NCBI RefSeq assembly: GCF_014203355.1 | Contig: NZ_JACHIR010000001.1 | Span: 4,032,038-4,096,037, forward strand | Source: Kutzneria kofuensis | GTDB taxonomy: Bacteria > Actinomycetota > Actinomycetes > Mycobacteriales > Pseudonocardiaceae | DNA: 64,000 nucleotides | Reading direction: 5' to 3' | Part shown: positions 7,411-15,144 of the stretch, one piece after another | Layout: each line of letters begins with the position of its first letter | Numbering within the stretch: the stretch's first letter is position 1 | Translations under genes and position numbers: made by a program | The notes under the pieces: generated by a model | Seen by the model: the letters and a program-made list of their open reading frames with translations, nothing else | Databases searched by the model: none | What the model was told of the DNA's origin: nothing

Positions 7411-8511
7411 GTGACCTGGCAGGAGGAACTGCGCGCACTGGACGCCGAGCTGGCGGACAAGGGCATCACACCCGCCGAATACCGGCGTCGGCGTGACAAC
7501 CTGCTCGCGGCGGCGTCGGGCGGCTTCCCACCGGCCGGCCAGGTCGCGCCGCAGCGCCCGGTGTCGGCTCACCCGGACCAGCCGGCGCAGCCGACGCCAC
7601 CGGTCCAGCAGCCCCCGGTCCAATCACATCAATCCCATTCGCCCGCCCAGGCGCAGGCTCCGAGCCAACCGGTTCAGCAGCAGGCCCCGCCGTCCCAGCC
7701 GGTTCCCGGCCCGCCGTCCCAGCCGTTCGCCAATCCGGCGATCCAGCCGATGCCGTCCGCTCAGCAGCCGAACAACCACTCCGTGCCGCCCTGGTCCGCG
7801 GTCACCGAGCTGCCGATGTACCAGCCGCTCGCCGACCAGCAGGCGCCCGCGCCGCAGTACGCGCCCCGCCCGCCGCTGGACGAGGACATCTTCAACGCCC
7901 GCATGACCAAGAAGAAGTCGCGGGCCGCACTGCTGGTCGTGGTCGTCGTCGTGGTCCTGCTGCTGCTTGCCGGCGGCTGGTGGTTCGGTGTCCGGCCGCG
8001 CACCGAGGCCGCCTCCACCCCGCCCGCGCCGAAGGCGCTGCACCTGGAGGACATTCCCGCGCTGCCCGGCACCGCCCGGCTCGACCGCGCCGAGCTGTCC
8101 GTCTTCGAGGGCCAGAACCGGGGCCTGTTCGACGCCCGCGAGGGCGACTTCCTCCAGGCCGACAAGGTGAGCCAGGTCACCTTCACCGGTTCGGCTGACG
8201 GCAAGGTCAACTACGTGGTCTTCGCCTTTGTCACCGACAGCACCGCGGCGGCCAAGAAAACCAGCGCCGACCTGCTGGAGTACCAGGACCTGGGCGGACT
8301 GCACCCGGTCGACGGCAGTGGCCTGCCGGACCAGGTGAAGGTGGTCAAGCTGGTTGCCGGCGACCAGGTGCAGTACCGCGCCATCTACGCTTCCGGTCTG
8401 AACGCGGTGATGGTGGCGGTCGCGCAGGCGCAGCCGGCCGACGAGTCGTCCGTCGCCAAGGCGCTGCACGACGCCGTCACCGCACTGTTGACGAAGGCAC
8501 CGGCGAGCTGA
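7411..8511 (+). CDS. proline/glutamine-rich single-pass membrane protein, paralogue A
   Basis: A 366-residue protein. The N-terminal module of about 33 residues has the pattern WQEEL-x2-LD-x-ELA followed by TPAEYRRRRDNLL and is helical and charged. A long Pro/Gln-rich cytoplasmic segment (about 35-160) follows, then one membrane helix (about 172-193) and an extracytoplasmic domain of about 170 residues. Start GTG 7411 is chosen over ATG 7405 because GGAGG (7400-7404) is spaced correctly only for the GTG, and because the paralogue at 10349 begins MSWQEEL. Such proteins are sometimes annotated FliL-like, but nothing here concerns flagella. Function unknown; it is the first gene of the rightward glycan locus. 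Confidence 0.75.
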   Translation: MTWQEELRALDAELADKGITPAEYRRRRDNLLAAASGGFPPAGQVAPQRPVSAHPDQPAQPTPPVQQPPVQSHQSHSPAQAQAPSQPVQQQAPPSQPVPGPPSQPFANPAIQPMPSAQQPNNHSVPPWSAVTELPMYQPLADQQAPAPQYAPRPPLDEDIFNARMTKKKSRAALLVVVVVVVLLLLAGGWWFGVRPRTEAASTPPAPKALHLEDIPALPGTARLDRAELSVFEGQNRGLFDAREGDFLQADKVSQVTFTGSADGKVNYVVFAFVTDSTAAAKKTSADLLEYQDLGGLHPVDGSGLPDQVKVVKLVAGDQVQYRAIYASGLNAVMVAVAQAQPADESSVAKALHDAVTALLTKAPAS

Positions 8512-8540
8512 GCCGGCCGAGCGGGGGAACCGGAGCTCGC

Positions 8541-10235
8541 ATGACCACCACGGAATTCCCGCGGGTGACGGCCGAGCCGGCGGCCGAGGCCGCTCGCTCG
8601 CGCTGGAACTGGCCGGTCGTGTTGCTGTCGCTGCTGGCCGCGGCGCCGGTGGTCTCGATGATCGTGGAGGTCGTTCGCTCGCCGCGGCTGAACTTCCTCG
8701 ACTACTGGTCGGTGCTGAGCCTGGCCAGCTACCCGACCGGCCAGTACCACCTGGCCGGCCTGTTCGTCGTCTACAACCAGCACCCGGTGGTCGTCGCGGG
8801 CACGCTGTTCTGGCTGGACGCGAAGTTCTTCGGCGGCTCCAACCACGCGCTGGGCGCGCTGGTCGTGGTGCTCAGCCTGATCGTCGTCGCGGCGATGGCC
8901 TCGATGCTGCCGCGCCGGCTGAGCCCGACGGTGCGGGCGGCGGCCCTGGCCGGCTTCACCCTGCTGGTCTTCTCCGCGGGCAACCTGGAGAACTTCGCCG
9001 AGGGCATGAGCGGCACGCACTGGCTGTCCGGGCTGGCGCCGGCGATCGTGGCGGTCGCGCTGGCACACCGCGGCCGGACCGTGCCGGCGCTGGTGCTCGG
9101 CGTCATCGCCTGCCTAGGCCACGGTGCGGCCTTCCCGGTGTGGGCGGCGCTGGCGCTGATCCCGTGGCTGCGCGGCGATCGGCGGTGGAAGATCATCGCG
9201 CCGATCGTGATCGCGGTGCTCGGGCTGGTCGGCGCGGCGATCGCGTACACCACGTTGCCGGGCTCGTCCTCGATCCCGCCGCCGACGCTGACCCTGGACC
9301 GGATCCTGGCCGTCACCTCCGGCGTGGTCGGCCAGCTGTGGTCCTCGCAGGTGCCGGACATCGCGATGCTGGCCGGCACGCTGACGATCATCCTGCTGGT
9401 GACGGCGATCGCCCTGGTCGTGGCGGCCAGGGTGCGGCCGCGCGACGCGGAGCCGCAGGCGGTCGAGGCGGCCGGCTGGACCGGCTTCGCGGTGCACGCC
9501 CTGCTGGCGGCGATCATGATCGCGGTCTCGCGTTCGGGCGTCGCGGACAACATCGGCGAGTCCGGCCGGTACGCGCTGCTCAGCGGTCTCGCCATGTGCG
9601 CTCTGCTGGCGCTCGGCGTGATCCTGTGGCGTCGCCTCGCGGTGCTGCCGGCCGTCGTGCTCGCCGTGTCCATCGGCCTGGTGACGTACACGCTCGGCAG
9701 CGGGCAGGCGACCAATGTGCGCAACCAGTACCCGAATCAGGCGGTGCTGGCGGTCGCGATGCAGCTGGACGCCAAGAACGTGATGCTGTCGCTGCGCACC
9801 AAGGACAGCGTCCTGCCGGCCGTGAAGGGCCTCGGCGCCTATCCGTTCACCAGCGACTTCACGCTCGGCTGCGGCGGTCCCGAACTGGGCGCCAAGCTGG
9901 ACGTCGCCACCGCGCCGCAGTTGGTGCCCGGAACAGGAAACGCCCCCAGCGGCGGCTACGTGGAGTCGGGCAAGGTGACCGGCGACACGATGCTGTCCGG
10001 CTGGGCCGTGGTGGACGGCAAGAGTGCCGACTGCGTGCTGGTGGTTGACGACCACGACAATGTCGTCGGCGGCGGTTACGTCGGCCTGCCGAGGCCGGAC
10101 GTGGCGGCGGCGATGCACACCACCGTCACCGGCACCGGTTGGCACGCGGTGGCCGCCCCGAACGCGACGAACCCACAGGTCGTGGTCATGTCCGGGGGCA
10201 AGGCGTACCGGCTCCCGGTGGCGCCGAAGCAGTGA
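8541..10235 (+). CDS. polytopic membrane protein, putative GT-C-like glycosyltransferase
   Basis: A 564-residue protein with about ten hydrophobic helices (residues 25 to 400) and a soluble C-terminal domain of about 150 residues. The first long loop contains LNFLDYWSVL, an Asp-bearing loop in the position where lipid-dependent GT-C glycosyltransferases carry their catalytic Asp. This makes a sugar-transfer or O-antigen-ligase-like role plausible but not proven. The ATG at 8541 has GGAG five bases upstream. It sits between the two WQEEL paralogues and upstream of the large fusion glycosyltransferase, so a role in surface-glycan assembly is likely from context. Confidence 0.65.
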   Translation: MTTTEFPRVTAEPAAEAARSRWNWPVVLLSLLAAAPVVSMIVEVVRSPRLNFLDYWSVLSLASYPTGQYHLAGLFVVYNQHPVVVAGTLFWLDAKFFGGSNHALGALVVVLSLIVVAAMASMLPRRLSPTVRAAALAGFTLLVFSAGNLENFAEGMSGTHWLSGLAPAIVAVALAHRGRTVPALVLGVIACLGHGAAFPVWAALALIPWLRGDRRWKIIAPIVIAVLGLVGAAIAYTTLPGSSSIPPPTLTLDRILAVTSGVVGQLWSSQVPDIAMLAGTLTIILLVTAIALVVAARVRPRDAEPQAVEAAGWTGFAVHALLAAIMIAVSRSGVADNIGESGRYALLSGLAMCALLALGVILWRRLAVLPAVVLAVSIGLVTYTLGSGQATNVRNQYPNQAVLAVAMQLDAKNVMLSLRTKDSVLPAVKGLGAYPFTSDFTLGCGGPELGAKLDVATAPQLVPGTGNAPSGGYVESGKVTGDTMLSGWAVVDGKSADCVLVVDDHDNVVGGGYVGLPRPDVAAAMHTTVTGTGWHAVAAPNATNPQVVVMSGGKAYRLPVAPKQ

Positions 10236-10348
10236 TGCACGGGGTCGGGTCACAACCCGATCTCTCAACGACCCAGTCGAGTACGGCGGCCGAGGGGCCT
10301 CCGGCACAATGGCCCCCAGACGCGAGACGTGATCCGGAGGGTGTGGAG

Positions 10349-11539
10349 ATGTCCTGGCAAGAGGAGCTGCAGCAGCTCGACAGCGAGCTGGCCCAGGGCC
10401 GGGTGACTCCAGAGGACTACCGTCTGCGTCGGGACCAGCTGCTGGGCGTCGCCCAGGGGCAGCAGCCGCAGACGCCGCCGGGGGGCCAGCCCCAGCAGCC
10501 GGCGGCCGAGCAGCCGCCGCAGCAGAGCAGCCCGTTCGGCCAGCCGTTCCGCTGGCAGCCGCCGGCCAACCAGCAGAACCAGACGCCGCCGGAGACTCCG
10601 TCCGAAAGCACCCAGGTGCTGCGGCCGATCACCGACCCGCCGGCCGGCGACAACGCGGAGCGCACGCAGGTGGTGCGCAACACCGGCGGTGACAACGCCG
10701 AACGCACCCAGGTGGTGCCCAACACGGGCGGCTTCGCGCAGGGTCCGCAGACCCCGCCGCCGTGGCAGTCGATGCCGCAGCAGCCGGGCATCGGTCAGCA
10801 GCCGCAGGAGTACGGCGCGGCGCCGTGGAGCAACGAGCTGCCGCCCGACTTCGGCAAGGCCAGCTGGCCGCTGCAGGGCCCGGAGGTGTTCGACAGCGGC
10901 AAGAGCGGCAACAAGACCGGCAAGATCATCGCGATCGCGGTGGCGGTCGTGCTGGTGCTCGGCCTCGCCGGCGGCATCTACTTCTTCACCGCCGGCTCGA
11001 GCAACAACGCCACCACCACGACGTCGACCAGCGCGAAGCCGACGACCACCACGTCCACGCCGCCGCCCCTGCCGGCCGGCCCGTTCGTCCAGGTGCCGGG
11101 CAAGCAGGTCTACAACGTCAACTACTCCATCGCGGACGCGGTGACCAACCACGCGCCGACGGAGCAGGAAGTCGCGCTGCTCAGGAACAACGGCGCCATC
11201 CAGGTGGCCGGCGTCGTGACCCAGAACGACGCCATGCACGAGGGCATCTGGGCGTTCCAGGCCGGCACCGGCGTCGACCCGAAGGCGATCCTGAACGCGA
11301 TCGACAACTTCTACGCCCAGTCCAAGTACACGCAGGTGACCAGCGGCATCCCGACCGGCGTCACCGCCCGGACGCTGCCGGCCAGCGGCCCGGACGGCCA
11401 GACGGCGTTCCGCGCGCACTACATCACCAACGGCTACGTCGTCCGGGTCGAGGCGTACGGTCCCGACGCGGCGGCCGCGGAGAAGGCGTTCCGGGACCTG
11501 CTCAAGACCGAGACGCAGAAGTACGCGCCTGCCTCGTGA
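10349..11539 (+). CDS. proline/glutamine-rich single-pass membrane protein, paralogue B with TQVV repeats
   Basis: A 396-residue paralogue of the protein at 7411. The N-terminal module is again WQEEL-x2-LD-x-ELA followed by TPEDYRLRRDQLL. A Pro/Gln-rich segment follows, with three putative phospho-acceptor sites: Thr88 in STQVL, Thr106 and Thr120 in ERTQVV. The last two lie in a 14-residue tandem duplication. One membrane helix (about 192-214) is followed by a Thr-rich stalk and an outer domain of about 155 residues. GGAGG lies eight bases before the ATG. The stop overlaps the start of the next gene (TGATG), so it is translationally coupled to the large fusion protein. Function unknown. Confidence 0.75.
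   Translation: MSWQEELQQLDSELAQGRVTPEDYRLRRDQLLGVAQGQQPQTPPGGQPQQPAAEQPPQQSSPFGQPFRWQPPANQQNQTPPETPSESTQVLRPITDPPAGDNAERTQVVRNTGGDNAERTQVVPNTGGFAQGPQTPPPWQSMPQQPGIGQQPQEYGAAPWSNELPPDFGKASWPLQGPEVFDSGKSGNKTGKIIAIAVAVVLVLGLAGGIYFFTAGSSNNATTTTSTSAKPTTTTSTPPPLPAGPFVQVPGKQVYNVNYSIADAVTNHAPTEQEVALLRNNGAIQVAGVVTQNDAMHEGIWAFQAGTGVDPKAILNAIDNFYAQSKYTQVTSGIPTGVTARTLPASGPDGQTAFRAHYITNGYVVRVEAYGPDAAAAEKAFRDLLKTETQKYAPAS
10649..10732 (+). repeat. 42-bp tandem duplication inside paralogue B
   Basis: Two adjacent 42-bp units (10649-10690, 10691-10732) encode DNAERTQVVRNTGG and DNAERTQVVPNTGG. The units differ at a few third positions, so the duplication is not brand new. It doubles a candidate Ser/Thr-kinase target motif. 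Confidence 0.85.
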
Positions 11540-14500
11540 TGTCGGGTGAGATCGGCTATGCCGACGGCGCGGAGTCCGAGGTCCTGCTCGCGCTGAAGGC
11601 CGCGGAGGACATCAGCGCGGGGTCGACGGAGCTGGCGGCGAAGGTCGACTCCTGGGAGACGGCCTACCACTTCTCGCCGCAGCGGCTGGGCCTGCTGGCG
11701 CCGCTGCGGCTGCGGCCGGAGCTGCGCGCGGTCGACCTGGGCTGTGGCACGGGCGTGCTGACCCGCGCGCTCGGCGAGGCGGGCCTGGATGTGCTCGGCA
11801 TCGAGGGCACGGAGGATCGCGCGGCGGCGGCTCGGGAGCGCTGCCGGGACCTGCCGAACGTGCGAATCGTGCGCGGCGAGATCGAGGGCGAGCTGGCCGC
11901 TGTGAGCGGCATGGACCTGGCGGTGCTGTGCGGGGTGCTGGAGTACAGCACCCGCTTCGGCGCGGGTCCGGAACGGTTGCTGGCCGGCGTTCGCAAGGCG
12001 CTGTCCGACCGCGGCGTGGTGGCGCTGGCGATCGAGAACCAGCTCGGCGTCGGCTATTTGCTCGGCCGGCCTGAGGATCACCACGGCAAGTCCTGGGTGG
12101 GCGTCGCCGACTACCCGGGAGCCCAACCGCAGGCCCGCACGTGGACGCGACGGAAGCTGGCTTCGCTGCTGGCCGACGCCGGCCTCAAGGCGCAGCGCTG
12201 GCTGCTGCCGTACCCGGACTACAAGCTGCCGCGCGTCGTGCTGAACACGGCGTTGTTCGATCGTCCGGACGCCCCCGAGCTGGTGGAGAAGCTGGTCCGC
12301 GACCCGCTGCGCGGTGCGTTCGGCGGTGGCCGGATGGCGGCCCCGGTGCGTGAGCTGTACCGGGCGGCGGTGGCCGAGGGTTTCGGCGTGGAGGTCGCCC
12401 CCTCGTTCCTGGTGCTCGCGTCGGCGTCCGAGGAACCGCTGGACGAGTTGCTCGACCCGAGCCTGGCCTGGCTGGTGAGCGCCGGCCGCCGGCCGGAATG
12501 GCGGCGCACCCGCGGACTCGGCCGCGACCTCGTGCTGACATCGGGCACTGCCCGCAGCTCGAAGCGTGACTGGTTGCGGCAGCAGACCGTCCTGACGGAG
12601 TCCTGGCTCGCCGGCCGTCCGCTCGACGCCTGGTTGCTGGATGCCCTGCGGGTCGGTGACCTGGCGGAATGTCGCCGGCTGGCCGCATTGTGGCAGCGGA
12701 CGGTGCTCGCCGAGGCTCGCCCACTGGCCGCCGATGACGAGTTGCACCCCTACCTGCCGGGGCGCGAGGGCGTGGCGGTGCTGCCACCGGATCACCTGGA
12801 CGTGCACCCGGGCAACCTGATCATCACCCCGAACGGCCGCGTCGGGCGGGTGGACCGCGAATGGTTGGCCGGCACCGGAGTGGATGCGGAGTTGGCGCAG
12901 CTGCGGTCGCTGCTGGAGTTCGCGAACGATCTGTACGACAGCGGCGCGCCGCACGTCTGGGGCGACGCGGCCACCGTCCGCGATCTCACCCGTGGCCTGG
13001 CCGGACTGGTCGGGCTCGAAGCAGTGGCCGATGAGCGTTGGACCGAACTGGTCGAGGCCGAGGGCGTGCTCCAGTGGCTGGTCGCCGGCACGTCCGCGGC
13101 GGCGACCGTCAAGGCGCTGCACGAGCGGGCGAGCCGGCCTCGCCCGGAGCCGCTGTGGTCGGTCGAGGGCGGTCTCGACGGACTCGTCGCCGAGCGCGAT
13201 CATCGCAAGCGGGTCGAGCAGAGCCTGCGCGACGTCACCGCCGATCTCGAACGCCACCGCCAGGTTCTCCTCGACGTCACCGCCGATCTCGAACGGCACC
13301 GCCAGGCGCTGGCCGACGCGCATGCCCACGCCGAGGACCTCGGGGGACGGCTCGGCATCTCCGAGCAGGAGCTGTCCGTGGCCCGTGCCGAGGCCGCGCG
13401 GCTGGACCGCCGGCTGGGCCTGGTCTTCGCGGAACTCGCGGATGCGGCGCTGGAGGCCGAGTGGTCGCAGGCGCGCGCCGCGGAGTTGGAGCAGCAGGCG
13501 GCGCAGGTCGCCGATCGCCTGTCGAAGACCCGGGCCCGCTTGGACGCGTTGGAGAACGCCAAGATCGTGCGCGCGGCGCACCGCTACCTGTGGCCGTCGG
13601 CGCGGATTGCCCGGGGCATGCGGGACATCGCGCTGGGTCGGGCCGGCGATGAGGGCGACGCCGTGCTGCGGCGGTCCGGTCCGCTGGCCGGTGTGTTCGG
13701 GGCCCGGATGCGCGAATCGGCGCGGCCGAAGCGTGAGGCGGAACTCCTTTACCTGGTGAACGTGCCGGAGAAGCCGGTCGCGGTCGGCCGCGGTCAGGTG
13801 GTGGACCTGGACGGCTGGGTGGTCAACGCCGGCATCGCGGTGAAGGACGTCCGGGTACTGTTCGAGGGCACCTGGCACGTGGCGAGCCTGGGCCACTCAC
13901 GGCCGGATGTCGTTGCCGCGCTTGGGCCTTCGGTCGTGCGCACGCCCGAGGGCTGCGGCTTCCGGGTCCGGCTGCCGCTCTCGCCGGTCGCCGCGCCGGT
14001 GGACAAGCCGCTGGCGCTGGGCGTGCTGCTGGTGGACGGAACGCTGCTGCGGCGCGAACTTCCGCCGCTGCGACTCGTTCCGTCCAATTTGGACCCGGTG
14101 ACGGTGTCGTGGCCCGGCAGCGGTCCGAAGGTCGCGGTGTGCATGGCGACCTACCGGCCGGATCCGGCTTTCCTTGCCGCGCAACTGGATTCCATCAAGG
14201 CCCAGACGCACGACAACTGGGTGTGCGTGCTCAGCGACGACAACTCCGGTCCGGAGTCGGTCGCGGTCATCCGCCGGCTGATCACCGGCGACGACCGGTT
14301 CGTGCTCGTGGCCCACGAGGACAACGTCGGCTTCTACGCCAACTTCGAGCGCGCTCTGGCCGCCGCGCCGTCCGACGCGGACGCGGTCGCGCTGGCCGAC
14401 CAGGACGACGTGTGGGACCCGGACAAGCTGGCGACGCTGCTCGCCGCGCTGGAGGGCCACGGGCTCGCCTACTCGGACATGCGGCTCGTCGACGAGGACG

Positions 14501-15144
14501 ACACCGTGGTGGCCGGCTCGTTCTGGCAGGACCGCCGCAACCAGTGGACGGACCTGGAGGCGTTGCTGCTGCTCAACACCGTCACCGGGGCGTCGAGCCT
14601 GGTCGACGGTCGGACGCTGCGTGAGCTGGTGCTGCCGTTCCCGCCGGGCACGCCGTCGGCGTTCCACGACCAGTGGACCGCGGCAGTCGCGCTGGCCGAC
14701 AGCAAGCTGGCATTCGTGGACCGCGCCCTGTATTCGTACCGGCAGCACGGGCAGGCCGTGACCGGCCACCGTCAGGAGCGGCTGGACAAGGGGTTGCCCG
14801 GCCGTATCGGCATGGCGCTGCTTGCCTTGGGACGCAACGAGGTGCTCACCGCCGAGCAGGAGGCACAGCTGGAGGCCGTCGCCGAGTACGAGCTGCGCCG
14901 GGTCGCCCAGTTCGCGACGACGCTGCTGCTGCGGGTGGACGGCATGACCGCCGAGGACCGCGAGCGGCTGACCGAGCTGAGCGAGGTGGAGAACCGCCGC
15001 GCGCCGCTGCTGAAGCTGGCTGCCCGCGCTCGGGAGGAGACCGCGGGCGCCGAGCGGTTCCTGCTCAGCGCCGCCCTGCGCTGGCACGCGCTGCGCCGGT
15101 CCCGCGCGAAGATCCCGCCGCTGGTGCCGCCGAGCATCGACTAG
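11539..15144 (+). CDS. methyltransferase / kinase-like / coiled-coil / GT2 glycosyltransferase fusion
   Basis: A 1201-residue multidomain protein. Residues about 60-170: class I SAM methyltransferase (VDLGCGTGVLTRALGEAG). About 340-520: APH/protein-kinase-like domain with DVHPGN (near 420) and VDREW as catalytic-loop and metal-binding motifs. About 555-675: coiled coil with a duplicated two-heptad unit. About 735-848: a beta-rich accessory domain. About 863-1080: GT2 glycosyltransferase (CMATYRPDPAFLAAQL, DDNSGP, ALADQDDVWDPDKL). The first three blocks follow the order of WbdD, which caps and measures O-antigen chains; the GT2 is extra. It is probably a cytoplasmic surface-glycan enzyme. The start ATG overlaps the upstream stop (TGATG). 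Its stop codon shares CTAG with the convergent gene. Confidence 0.8.
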   Translation: MSGEIGYADGAESEVLLALKAAEDISAGSTELAAKVDSWETAYHFSPQRLGLLAPLRLRPELRAVDLGCGTGVLTRALGEAGLDVLGIEGTEDRAAAARERCRDLPNVRIVRGEIEGELAAVSGMDLAVLCGVLEYSTRFGAGPERLLAGVRKALSDRGVVALAIENQLGVGYLLGRPEDHHGKSWVGVADYPGAQPQARTWTRRKLASLLADAGLKAQRWLLPYPDYKLPRVVLNTALFDRPDAPELVEKLVRDPLRGAFGGGRMAAPVRELYRAAVAEGFGVEVAPSFLVLASASEEPLDELLDPSLAWLVSAGRRPEWRRTRGLGRDLVLTSGTARSSKRDWLRQQTVLTESWLAGRPLDAWLLDALRVGDLAECRRLAALWQRTVLAEARPLAADDELHPYLPGREGVAVLPPDHLDVHPGNLIITPNGRVGRVDREWLAGTGVDAELAQLRSLLEFANDLYDSGAPHVWGDAATVRDLTRGLAGLVGLEAVADERWTELVEAEGVLQWLVAGTSAAATVKALHERASRPRPEPLWSVEGGLDGLVAERDHRKRVEQSLRDVTADLERHRQVLLDVTADLERHRQALADAHAHAEDLGGRLGISEQELSVARAEAARLDRRLGLVFAELADAALEAEWSQARAAELEQQAAQVADRLSKTRARLDALENAKIVRAAHRYLWPSARIARGMRDIALGRAGDEGDAVLRRSGPLAGVFGARMRESARPKREAELLYLVNVPEKPVAVGRGQVVDLDGWVVNAGIAVKDVRVLFEGTWHVASLGHSRPDVVAALGPSVVRTPEGCGFRVRLPLSPVAAPVDKPLALGVLLVDGTLLRRELPPLRLVPSNLDPVTVSWPGSGPKVAVCMATYRPDPAFLAAQLDSIKAQTHDNWVCVLSDDNSGPESVAVIRRLITGDDRFVLVAHEDNVGFYANFERALAAAPSDADAVALADQDDVWDPDKLATLLAALEGHGLAYSDMRLVDEDDTVVAGSFWQDRRNQWTDLEALLLLNTVTGASSLVDGRTLRELVLPFPPGTPSAFHDQWTAAVALADSKLAFVDRALYSYRQHGQAVTGHRQERLDKGLPGRIGMALLALGRNEVLTAEQEAQLEAVAEYELRRVAQFATTLLLRVDGMTAEDRERLTELSEVENRRAPLLKLAARAREETAGAERFLLSAALRWHALRRSRAKIPPLVPPSID
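13231..13305 (+). repeat. two-heptad duplication in the coiled coil of the fusion protein
   Basis: A 33-bp segment at 13231-13263 recurs at 13273-13305 with a single mismatch. The repeat period is 42 bp, which is 14 residues, or exactly two heptads, so coiled-coil register is kept. Each unit encodes DVTADLERHRQ. Confidence 0.9.

Noticed and set aside
10762-11538. Long rightward open frame continuous with the frame of the fusion glycosyltransferase upstream of 11539
   Set aside because: It overlaps the well-supported paralogue B in another frame and encodes repetitive Arg/Gly/His sequence; the real start is the ATG at 11539 that overlaps the upstream stop.
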